Shown here piece by piece: positions 1-5,566 of a DNA stretch of 11,165 nucleotides. Within the stretch, counting starts at the first letter, position 1; each line of letters starts with the position of its first letter. The translations under genes and the position numbers were made by a program. The DNA lies in the NCBI GenBank assembly GCA_021848375.1, contig JAJZUR010000049.1:1-11165 (forward strand), given 5' to 3'. The notes below the pieces were generated by a model. That model was not told the DNA's origin, made no database searches, and saw only the letters and a program-made list of their open reading frames with translations. The stretch comes from Pseudomonadota bacterium. GTDB lineage: Bacteria; Pseudomonadota; Gammaproteobacteria; UBA6186; Azoamicaceae.

Positions 1-398
1 CCGATCTGGCAAGTCTAAATATTTATACCGAAGTGGGCTTAGTGACATTGATTGGCCTTATCAGTAAACATGGTATTTTAATCGTACAATTTGCCAATGA
101 TGAGCAAAGAGACGGTAAACCAAAACGCGAGGCCATTGAAATGGCCGCAAGCATTCGTTTACGTCCCATTTTAATGACGACAGCCGCTATGGTATTAGGC
201 GTTATCCCCTTAATTATGGCAACAGGCGCAGGTGCTGCCAGCCGCTTTAATATTGGCCTCGTTATCGCCTCTGGTATCTCCATTGGGACGCTGTTTACCC
301 TATTTGTTCTGCCCATCATGTATATGTATCTCGCGATTGATCATTCCAAGGAAAAGGAAGCGGGCGGGAGCGATGCAACCGTGGATCATACAAATTGA
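1..398 (+). CDS. RND efflux pump permease, C-terminal end (5' truncated)
   Basis: The open frame enters from the left edge (first full codon at 3) and stops with TGA at 396-398, giving about 131 residues. The visible text is the end of an HAE1-type RND inner-membrane transporter: a helix containing LIGLISKHGILIVQFAN, then the basic loop RLRPILMTTAAMVLG, then GAGAASRFNIG leading into the last membrane helix and the short cytoplasmic tail. RND pumps work as trimers driven by the proton gradient, with a periplasmic adaptor and an outer-membrane channel; those partners and the substrate porter domains lie outside the window, so the substrate cannot be named. The SKHG variant at the start of the helix, rather than the common KNG form, occurs in a subset of the family. 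The last 13 bases overlap the convergent ATPase gene. The family call is secure; the specific pump is not. Confidence 0.93.
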   Translation, partial: DLASLNIYTEVGLVTLIGLISKHGILIVQFANDEQRDGKPKREAIEMAASIRLRPILMTTAAMVLGVIPLIMATGAGAASRFNIGLVIASGISIGTLFTLFVLPIMYMYLAIDHSKEKEAGGSDATVDHTN

Positions 399-1645
399 TT
401 AGGTGCCCATAATACGTTAATAGGAATAGCCCATAAACTAGGACCAAAAGGAGTTTTTTGATCCCCTGTATATAAAACAACACCAATAAATTGTTGGTCT
501 TTGACGATATTATCTCTAAACCATTTCAAATTTTTGAAACTATCTTGCGACACAGCAGAACCAGCTTTAACCTCGATGCCAAGTAAATTTCCATCTTTAT
601 TTTCAATAATAAAATCAATTTCGTGTTTTAGCCGATCTCGATAATGATAAATTTTATATCTTTCATCCTGAAGCTCTAAAGCCTCCATATGGGCGACTAA
701 TTGTGTATAGACGTAGGTTTCAAGCAACTTGCCATTTAGATCTCCGTCTAACCTGACTTTTTCATAACGCCAATTAAGTATTGAAGACATAAGGCCGGTA
801 TCCGTCATAAATATTTTTTCTTGCTTATTGACGCGATCATAATCTGTTTTAGGCCATGCTGGTAATTTTTCGACTAAATATAAAGATTCAAGTGCATTAA
901 TATAAATACTAATGGTTTGTCGTGTCAATGCTAAACCAGATGCAATAGCAGAAATATCCATTGTCTTGCTTGACCATGCCGCGAGGACTTCTAAAAGTTC
1001 CTTCATCCCATTTTGGCGGCGAATATTAATAATATCCTTCAAATCACGTTCAAGGATGGAATTAATATAATCTGTATACCATTGATGAGCATCTCTAATT
1101 TGTTTAATTCGCAATGGTTCGGGGTACCCTCCCTTTAACGCTAACACTATATAGGAATCTTTATTATCTTTAGGATAGATTTTGGGAAAATTTTGAGCAT
1201 AAGCCCACTGAAGAAAATTCGGTTGAGTAGCTTTAATTTCTCCTTCTGCGAGTGGTCTTAATCTAATTTTTCGCTTCCTACCAGCTAGGGATTCGTTAAC
1301 ACCGGGGAGGGATTGGATGTTTGCTGAACCCGTTAGTAAAAATCGACCAACACTTTGGTTTTCATCGACGTCTTTTTTAACTGCGGGAAGTAAAACCAAA
1401 GCTTTTTGTACTTCATCAATAATCATCAATTCATTTCCATGTTGGACAAACCCATGGGGATCACTAAGTGCTGATTGTAATAAAGTAGTATCGTCAAGCG
1501 TATAGTAAATGGCGTTTGGTAAATTTAAATTTCTAGCTAAAGTGGTCTTACCACATTGTCGAGCGCCTGCAAGTTCTATCACTCTCGTTGATTGAAGGGC
1601 CATTTGTACGATATGGCTCTGCCACCGGGGGTAATTTTGTTCCAT
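386..1645 (-). CDS. AAA+ ATPase with DUF4143 domain (COG1373-type)
   Basis: This 419-residue protein belongs to the widespread AAA_14/DUF4143 ATPases, whose cellular role is not established. Residues 27-34 are a Walker A loop (GARQCGKT), 73-78 a Walker B strand (LMIIDE) and 104-109 a sensor-1-like LTGSAN; the arginine-rich stretch after AGRKRKIRLRPL is typical of the family. Residues about 225-260 resemble a winged helix (ISAIASGLALTRQTISIYIN). The C-terminal third carries the DUF4143 pattern, with E308, HEIDF (D343) and GIEVKAG (E358, K360). That spacing recalls a PD-(D/E)XK nuclease-like fold, but activity is unproven. I chose ATG at 1645, which puts YPRW near the N-terminus as in relatives. 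A GTG at 1669 would add eight residues, and neither start has a strong ribosome binding site. The 3' end overlaps the RND gene by 13 bp. Three spaced repeats occupy its promoter region. It is probably horizontally acquired. Confidence 0.9.
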   Translation of the reverse strand: MEQNYPRWQSHIVQMALQSTRVIELAGARQCGKTTLARNLNLPNAIYYTLDDTTLLQSALSDPHGFVQHGNELMIIDEVQKALVLLPAVKKDVDENQSVGRFLLTGSANIQSLPGVNESLAGRKRKIRLRPLAEGEIKATQPNFLQWAYAQNFPKIYPKDNKDSYIVLALKGGYPEPLRIKQIRDAHQWYTDYINSILERDLKDIINIRRQNGMKELLEVLAAWSSKTMDISAIASGLALTRQTISIYINALESLYLVEKLPAWPKTDYDRVNKQEKIFMTDTGLMSSILNWRYEKVRLDGDLNGKLLETYVYTQLVAHMEALELQDERYKIYHYRDRLKHEIDFIIENKDGNLLGIEVKAGSAVSQDSFKNLKWFRDNIVKDQQFIGVVLYTGDQKTPFGPSLWAIPINVLWAPNQFV

Positions 1646-1683
1646 AAGTCCAACTTGGTGAATGTACACCTTAATTTGACAAA

Positions 1684-1752
1684 TTGTTAAATAGAAATAC
1701 TGCGATTTGTTAAGTATAAATGATGCAAGTTGTTAAATACAAGCGTCATTTT
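1684..1752. repeat. Three direct repeats at 23-bp pitch upstream of the ATPase gene
   Basis: The core TTGTTAARTA occurs at 1684, 1707 and 1730, exactly 23 bp apart, with the preceding bases also A/T-rich (AAATTG, GATTTG, AAGTTG). The remainder of each unit is not conserved. The array lies 40-107 bp upstream of the ATPase ATG, on the far side from the toxin-antitoxin genes. Regular spacing of about two helical turns would place protein copies on nearly the same DNA face, as in a multi-site operator. Binding by any protein is inferred, not shown. Confidence 0.6.
1713..1742 (-). promoter_or_regulatory. Possible promoter of the ATPase gene
   Basis: On the minus strand, TTGTAT (1742-1737) is followed after 18 bp by TATACT (1718-1713), a five-of-six match to the -10 consensus. 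The -35 is weak (three of six). The elements coincide with the second and third copies of the 23-bp repeat, and transcription would begin near 1706, about 60 bases before the ATG. The overlap with the repeats fits regulation of this promoter, but the call rests mainly on the -10. Confidence 0.35.
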
Positions 1753-1779
1753 GTTTGGAAATCTAGGCGTATTACTCCG

Positions 1780-1827
1780 ACCCTCATCCGGTGCTGCGCA
1801 CCATCCTCTTCCGTAGCGGGAGAGGGT
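1780..1827. repeat. REP-like palindromic intergenic element
   Basis: The stretch contains GGTGC-TGC-GCACC (1790-1802), a perfect 5-bp stem with a 3-base loop, followed by CCTCTTCC-GTAGC-GGGAGAGG (1805-1825), an 8-bp stem with one G-T pair. The outer ends ACCCTC (1780-1785) and GAGGGT (1822-1827) are also complementary and could form an alternative long-range stem. The CCCTCATCCGG...GGGAGAGGG pattern resembles dispersed repetitive elements seen between genes in many proteobacterial genomes. Copy number in this genome cannot be judged from one window. Confidence 0.65.
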
Positions 1828-1836
1828 GCCGACGGG

Positions 1837-1867
1837 TGGTTGGGAATGTAGATGCTGGCGCCAACCA
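1837..1867. repeat. Inverted repeat, 7-bp stem
   Basis: TGGTTGG (1837-1843) and CCAACCA (1861-1867) are perfect reverse complements separated by 17 bases. It sits between the REP-like element and the 21-bp tandem repeat, so it may be part of one larger structured intergenic element. No function is evident. Confidence 0.45.
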
Positions 1868-1869
1868 GG

Positions 1870-1911
1870 CAGGTGTTACGTATTAACTTTCAGGTGCCAC
1901 GCACCAACTTT
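1870..1911. repeat. Tandem 21-bp duplication with hairpin
   Basis: Two adjacent 21-bp units (1870-1890 and 1891-1911) share CAGGTG, ACG and AACTTT and match at 16 of 21 positions; all five differences are T in the first copy against C in the second. The second copy holds a perfect GGTGC-CAC-GCACC hairpin (1893-1905), the same stem as that at 1790-1802. In the first copy the equivalent stem (GGTGT-TAC-GTATT) would survive only as RNA, through G-U pairs, read on the plus strand. Confidence 0.6.
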
Positions 1912-1913
1912 AA

Positions 1914-1934
1914 TGTATTGACAATGTCTATACA
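1914..1934. promoter_or_regulatory. 21-bp palindromic operator over the toxin-antitoxin -35
   Basis: The arms TGTATTGACA (1914-1923) and TGTCTATACA (1925-1934) flank a central A at 1924. They are reverse complements except for one T-T mismatch pair at 1919/1929; the unpaired central base is the only other break in symmetry. The -35 hexamer TTGACA (1918-1923) is inside the left arm, so a bound dimeric repressor would block polymerase. The neighbouring ribbon-helix-helix antitoxin is the expected ligand, since DUF1778-GNAT pairs are generally autorepressed. Binding itself is inferred. Confidence 0.6.
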
Positions 1935-1946
1935 ATTTAATATATT
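1918..1946 (+). promoter_or_regulatory. Sigma-70 promoter of the toxin-antitoxin operon
   Basis: A consensus -35 TTGACA (1918-1923) is followed after exactly 17 bp by TATATT (1941-1946), five of six to the -10 consensus. Transcription should begin near 1953, leaving a short leader. The ribosome binding site AGGAG (1963-1967) is 8 bases before the ATG at 1976. This is the strongest conventional promoter in the window, and its -35 lies inside a palindrome. Confidence 0.75.
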
Positions 1947-1975
1947 TTAAAGGTAAGTATTTAGGAGCAAAATTT

Positions 1976-2260
1976 ATGTCGCGATCTCAAAGCGTTATTA
2001 AAGAAACAAGTGTGCAAGTAAGAGCTTCCACTCAGCAAAAAGAAATAATTAGTCGAGCAGCTAAAATACAGCGCACGACGTTGTCTAATTTTGTATTAGA
2101 AAATGCCTATCAAGCAGCACAACAAGTTCTTGCTCAACATGTTCATTTTACCTTATCTTCCGAAGAATGGGAGATGTTCTGTCATGCTCTCGATCAACCA
2201 GCAAGAGAGATACAAACACTTAAAGCCTTATTTACTGAATCTAGCATATTAGATGGATAA
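1976..2260 (+). CDS. DUF1778 (TacA-type) antitoxin
   Basis: This 94-residue protein has the layout of DUF1778 antitoxins. An N-terminal ribbon-helix-helix DNA-binding part begins with the strand TSVQVRAS (about 11-18) and continues through two helices with QRTTLSNFVLENA. The C-terminal part contains FTLSSEEWEMFCHALDQPA (about 58-76), the conserved segment that wraps the toxin and covers its acetyl-CoA site. It would dimerise, neutralise the GNAT toxin encoded next, and repress its own promoter. The start is supported by AGGAG eight bases upstream. The last 8 bp overlap the toxin gene, the usual arrangement that couples their translation. It is full length for the family and shows no damage. 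Confidence 0.92.
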   Translation: MSRSQSVIKETSVQVRASTQQKEIISRAAKIQRTTLSNFVLENAYQAAQQVLAQHVHFTLSSEEWEMFCHALDQPAREIQTLKALFTESSILDG

Positions 2261-2789
2261 GCTGGCTTTGCTTACTGGGCCCCTTCTATTGAGTAAAAAT
2301 CATCGAGTTGAATTCTTTGATTGTGGTGTAGCGGTTTTAAATGACTACCTCAAAAAATACGCCCTGCAAAATCAGCAAAGCCAGGGGGCGAGAAGTTATG
2401 TCGTTACGAGAGCTGAGAATGTCGTTGGGTTTTTTACACTAGCCTATGGATCAGTTTCTCCTGATGAAACTCCACCGCGGGTGTTACAAGGATTGGGGCG
2501 TTATCCGGTTCCTTTATTAGTATTAGCGAGATTAGCTGTTGATAAAAGAGAACAAGGACAAGGTTTGGGAAAAGCTCTTCTAAAGAACGCCTTGTTAAAA
2601 GCACAACAAGCGGCAGAAATCGTGGGTCTTAGGGCTGTTTTAGTGAATGCTAAGGATGATAATGCTAGAAATTTTTACGAATATTATGGTTTTTTACCAT
2701 CTCCTTTTGATGCGTATAGTCTTTATTTATTAATGAAAGATATTAGAAAGACTTTCATTATAGCTAAGCAAGAAAGCTTGGTTTTGTGA
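2253..2789 (+). CDS. GNAT acetyltransferase toxin (TacT/AtaT-type)
   Basis: The 178-residue product is a GNAT-fold acetyltransferase. In characterised DUF1778 partners (TacT, AtaT, ItaT, KacT) such enzymes use acetyl-CoA to acetylate the amino group of aminoacyl-tRNAs and stop translation. Residues 91-97 (LARLAVD) and 101-106 (QGQGLG) form the acetyl-CoA pyrophosphate-binding motif A, QxxGxG. FYEYYGF at 141-147 holds the tyrosine expected to act as general acid, probably Y142. The N-terminal segment with FDCG and LNDYLKKYA (about 22-37) is typical of these toxins. The length fits the family and the gene is intact. The start ATG at 2253 lies inside the antitoxin gene, so expression depends on antitoxin translation. 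Which tRNA it modifies cannot be read from the sequence. There is no second promoter. Confidence 0.92.
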   Translation: MDKLALLTGPLLLSKNHRVEFFDCGVAVLNDYLKKYALQNQQSQGARSYVVTRAENVVGFFTLAYGSVSPDETPPRVLQGLGRYPVPLLVLARLAVDKREQGQGLGKALLKNALLKAQQAAEIVGLRAVLVNAKDDNARNFYEYYGFLPSPFDAYSLYLLMKDIRKTFIIAKQESLVL

Positions 2790-2819
2790 TTGTCATCAAG
2801 AAAAATAAGCGAGGATAGT

Positions 2820-3617
2820 TCATTCTGCCTGCAAGTCCTTAAAATTCCATAGGTCCTGATCCATTAATTGACTAGGACGTATTTGTTGCAAAGCGCTTAA
2901 CATATTGCTCGGGATTTTTGGGTTATCTAGTGTTAATTGATCGATTAATTTTTTAATTTTAACACGCACGAGGTTTTCTTGAGAGCCGCAAAGATTGCAC
3001 GGAATAATCGGAAATTGTCGCTCTGTTGCATAAGCGATAATATCCTTTTCTTGGCAGTACGCGAGGGGACGTATCACAATATTCTTTTTGCTATCGCTCA
3101 ATAGTTTAGGGGGCATGGAGCGGATCTCACCATTGTACATAATCGACATTAATAATGTGCGGATCAAATCATCGCGATGATGCCCAAGTGCAATTTTATT
3201 GTATCCATATTCTTCCGCATAGCGATATATGATGCCGCGACGCAGGCGTGAACAAAGACCACAATAGGTTTGACCTTCCGGGATCTTTTCTTTCACAATG
3301 GAATAGGTATCGCGGGTTAAAATTTCATAGGGAATTTGTTGCTTGTCTAAAAATGTACGAAGTTTGGTGTCGTCCCAACCGGGTTGAGCTTGATCGAGCG
3401 TAAAAGAAAAGAGTTCAAATTTATTCCCAGATCGTTGTCTCAATAAGTTCAAAATACAGAGTAAGGTGAAAGAATCTTTGCCACCGGAGAGACAAACCAT
3501 CACCCTATCGCCCTTTTCAATGAGCTTATAATCAGCGATCGCTTTTCCGGTGTAGTGCAAAAGTTTTTTTTCAACTTTTGAACGGAAAACCTGAATGGGT
3601 TCCGAGATAATGGTCAC
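2820..3617 (-). CDS. ttcA: tRNA 2-thiocytidine(32) synthetase TtcA
   Basis: TtcA converts cytidine-32 of certain tRNA anticodon loops to 2-thiocytidine using ATP and an iron-sulfur cluster. The 265-residue protein shows the PP-loop SGGKDS at 44-49, CGLC at 119-122, LGHHRDD at 144-150, a PLAYCQEKDI segment, and PCNLCGSQ, whose first cysteine is C207. C119, C122 and C207 match the three cysteines known to hold the [4Fe-4S] cluster. It is shorter at the C-terminus than the E. coli enzyme, a common variation. Where many homologues have a neutral or acidic residue after HRDDI(L/I), this one has arginine (DDLIRTL). The start is GTG at 3617, preceded by TAGGA eight bases upstream; that TAG is the stop codon of the transglycosylase gene, so the two are cotranscribed and probably coupled in translation. 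Confidence 0.95.
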   Translation of the reverse strand: MTIISEPIQVFRSKVEKKLLHYTGKAIADYKLIEKGDRVMVCLSGGKDSFTLLCILNLLRQRSGNKFELFSFTLDQAQPGWDDTKLRTFLDKQQIPYEILTRDTYSIVKEKIPEGQTYCGLCSRLRRGIIYRYAEEYGYNKIALGHHRDDLIRTLLMSIMYNGEIRSMPPKLLSDSKKNIVIRPLAYCQEKDIIAYATERQFPIIPCNLCGSQENLVRVKIKKLIDQLTLDNPKIPSNMLSALQQIRPSQLMDQDLWNFKDLQAE

Positions 3618-3627
3618 AAAAAAAATC

Positions 3628-4599
3628 CTAGCGTTTGTTTGCTAGATTGTATTCAAATTTTTGTGCATTAGCAATGGGTAATAACAGGCCTTTTGGACCT
3701 TGAGGCTTTGGGTGAGTGGTGGATTGTCGATAACCAGGATTTAGGCGTTTTAACTCACTGAGGTCTATATCCGCTAGTTTTGCTGCTTGATTGAAATGGA
3801 TCGCTATCCCTGGATTTACAAAGCTGAAATAGGGTTTGTTATCGATGGCTGGTAGGGAAATATCATGTCCTTCCGGATTGGCAATCACTTGTGCTAAGGC
3901 CAAAAATTTAGGAACATATTCTCTGGTTTCTTTCGGAAGTTGAAGATCCCAAAAGGTGATAGGCTTGCCTGCGCGTTTGTTGCGTTTAATGGCGCGATGA
4001 ACGGCGCCTTCGCCTGCATTATAAGCTGCCAACGCTAGCATCCAGTTGTTATCAAATTCTTTGTGCAAAAATGAAAGATAATTTAAGGCTGCGTCTGTCG
4101 ATGCTTTGATATCTCGCCTGCCGTCATACCAAGCATCTTGTTTTAGGCCGTAAATTCTGCCGGTACTCGGAATAAATTGCCAGAGTCCAGCAGCACCCCG
4201 ATGCGAGATTGCGCCGGGTTGAAAATTGCTTTCTATCATGGGTAATAAAGCAAGCTCGCCTGGCATATTTCGTTTTTCTAATTGTTCAACAATATAATAT
4301 AAATAAGGGCTCGCTTGCAGAGAAACTTTTGCAAGATTTTTTTCTTGTCGAGTAAATTTTTTGATATGTTTTTGTATTTGTTGATGTTGGGCGTTATCTT
4401 GTTTACGTGCGATTTTAAAATTTTCACGCATTCTTCCCCACACTTGTTTGTGCGCGCCGTTGGGTTTGGGAGGCATTGCGGTATTCGTACCACTCAAAGA
4501 AGTACTGTGAATAGGTTCACATGCACATAAATGGGCGAGCAAAAGAATGCAAATGCTCATTTTAACTGTCTTATATATTGTCTGTATCATCTGAGTCAT
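3628..4599 (-). CDS. mltD: MltD-like membrane-bound lytic murein transglycosylase (lipoprotein)
   Basis: This is a family 1 lytic transglycosylase, which cleaves peptidoglycan glycan strands to 1,6-anhydromuramyl ends in the periplasm. The N-terminus has a hydrophobic segment (about 14-26) ending in LCAC, a plausible lipobox with C27 as the lipidated residue. The catalytic glutamate is E123 in IESNF, followed by GAAGLWQFIPSTG (135-147) and AYNAGEG (192-198), all diagnostic of the SLT fold, then REYVPKFLAL. After about residue 245 there is the MltD-type linker (VNPGIAIHF, LKRLNPGYR), but the protein ends at 323 without the LysM repeats of E. coli MltD (452 residues). ATG at 4599 has GAGGT about seven bases upstream. 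It is the first gene of a pair with ttcA. The role is sure; orthology to mltD is likely, supported by the YafS-like gene beside it. Confidence 0.9.
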   Translation of the reverse strand: MTQMIQTIYKTVKMSICILLLAHLCACEPIHSTSLSGTNTAMPPKPNGAHKQVWGRMRENFKIARKQDNAQHQQIQKHIKKFTRQEKNLAKVSLQASPYLYYIVEQLEKRNMPGELALLPMIESNFQPGAISHRGAAGLWQFIPSTGRIYGLKQDAWYDGRRDIKASTDAALNYLSFLHKEFDNNWMLALAAYNAGEGAVHRAIKRNKRAGKPITFWDLQLPKETREYVPKFLALAQVIANPEGHDISLPAIDNKPYFSFVNPGIAIHFNQAAKLADIDLSELKRLNPGYRQSTTHPKPQGPKGLLLPIANAQKFEYNLANKR

Positions 4600-4819
4600 A
4601 TAAATAACCTCTTTATTCTGGGCGGTAACCTCGTTCGGCTGAGTTCTTATAATGCTTTGTTAATTAAGATATTTTTATTAACTTGGGGAATCCCCGTTTC
4701 ATTCAATAAAAATCCGTTCATAATGTAATATTATTATGCGAGTAGGTAAGGTACCGGGATCGAATGGATCCGTCAACCATCTATTCGTTCAGCTTTTCAA
4801 AATTGGGAAAGATAGCTGT

Positions 4820-5566
4820 ATGAAAATTTCGTCTCGTTTTAAAAAATATCGAGCATGGTGGAAAACGCCACTGGGAAATGCTTATATATTATCCGAAAAC
4901 CAAGCTGTGAAAAAGGTGCTGCCTACTTTATTTGGTTATCATTTATTAGTGTTGGGTGAATCGAATTTTGTTGAATGCGTGATAGAAAGCCCCATTCATC
5001 ATCGAATTTGGATCTCACGTGATGCGCGCGCGCTATCAGAGTGCAGTTCAGTTACTTCTAGACACGATAAATTACCGATTATTTCAGATGGTATTGATTT
5101 AGTTTATCTGGCGCATTGTTTAGAATTTATTAAAAATCCGCATGAAGTTTTGCGTGAAACATTTCGGGTGTTGATTCCCGAAGGGCATGTGATTATCTCA
5201 AATTTTAATCCTTGGAGTATTTGGGGTGTTTGGCGATTATTGGTTCGTTTTATTAAAAGAGCTCCATGGGATGGAAAGTTTATTTCGGTTGGGCGATTGC
5301 GCGACTGGTTAGCTTTGTTGGGATTTGATGTGGTAGCAATCACCCCGCATTTTTATCGGCCACCCATTTTACATCCGGGTTTATTAAGACGTTTAATGTG
5401 GTTAGAAAAATTTGGGCAATGGTGTTGGCCTTGGTTGGGGGGTGGTTATGTGTTATTAGCTCGTAAACGTGTTATTACATTAACGCCCATAAGGCCTTCA
5501 TTTGAAATGAAACGAAAATTATTGGTTTCAGGCATAGTAGAACCCGCGCGAAGCGAGCAAGATTAA
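4820..5566 (+). CDS. yafS: YafS-like SAM-dependent methyltransferase
   Basis: The 248-residue protein matches the class I methyltransferase family of E. coli YafS. Recognisable parts are FGYHLLVLGES (about 38-48), DGIDLVYLAHCLEF (motif II-like), NPHEVLRETFRVLIPEGHVI (motif III), ISNFNPWSIWG and the tail LLARKRVITLTP. The usual glycine-rich SAM loop (GxGxG) is replaced by LVLGESNF, as in YafS itself, so SAM binding is uncertain. No substrate is known. I chose ATG 4820 because it aligns with the start of YafS; an upstream ATG at 4736 would add 28 residues unlike the family and has no ribosome binding site. The gene diverges from mltD, as yafS does from gloB-mltD in E. coli, and its last 4 bp overlap the convergent amine oxidase gene. 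Confidence 0.82.
   Translation: MKISSRFKKYRAWWKTPLGNAYILSENQAVKKVLPTLFGYHLLVLGESNFVECVIESPIHHRIWISRDARALSECSSVTSRHDKLPIISDGIDLVYLAHCLEFIKNPHEVLRETFRVLIPEGHVIISNFNPWSIWGVWRLLVRFIKRAPWDGKFISVGRLRDWLALLGFDVVAITPHFYRPPILHPGLLRRLMWLEKFGQWCWPWLGGGYVLLARKRVITLTPIRPSFEMKRKLLVSGIVEPARSEQD

Noticed and set aside
1646..1669. GTG start at 1669 for the ATPase
   Set aside because: It adds eight residues without family support, and ATG 1645 gives the usual N-terminal spacing. The evidence is not decisive because both starts have weak ribosome binding sites.
1684..1752. CRISPR or replication iterons
   Set aside because: Only about 10 bases per unit are conserved, units are too short for a CRISPR repeat plus spacer, and no cas, rep or DnaA-box cluster is present.
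386..2789. A new multi-gene defence system made of the ATPase and the toxin-antitoxin pair
   Set aside because: The two transcripts diverge across a 330-bp repeat-rich spacer, each is common on its own, and no nuclease, helicase or other typical partner is beside them.
4278..4530. Open frames of 71 codons on both strands within the transglycosylase gene
   Set aside because: Both fall inside a secure coding region and encode low-complexity text without family features.
4648..4653. TATAAT as a promoter for the methyltransferase
   Set aside because: The hexamer is perfect, but the bases 16-18 upstream (around GTAACC) do not resemble a -35, and in AT-rich DNA a lone -10 is weak evidence.
4684..4694. 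GGGGAATCCCC palindrome before the methyltransferase
   Set aside because: A 4-bp stem with a 3-base loop can arise by chance, and it does not line up with a promoter or start.
4736..4819. Longer methyltransferase beginning at ATG 4736
   Set aside because: The extra 28 residues do not resemble the family, no ribosome binding site precedes 4736, and E. coli YafS aligns from the ATG at 4820.
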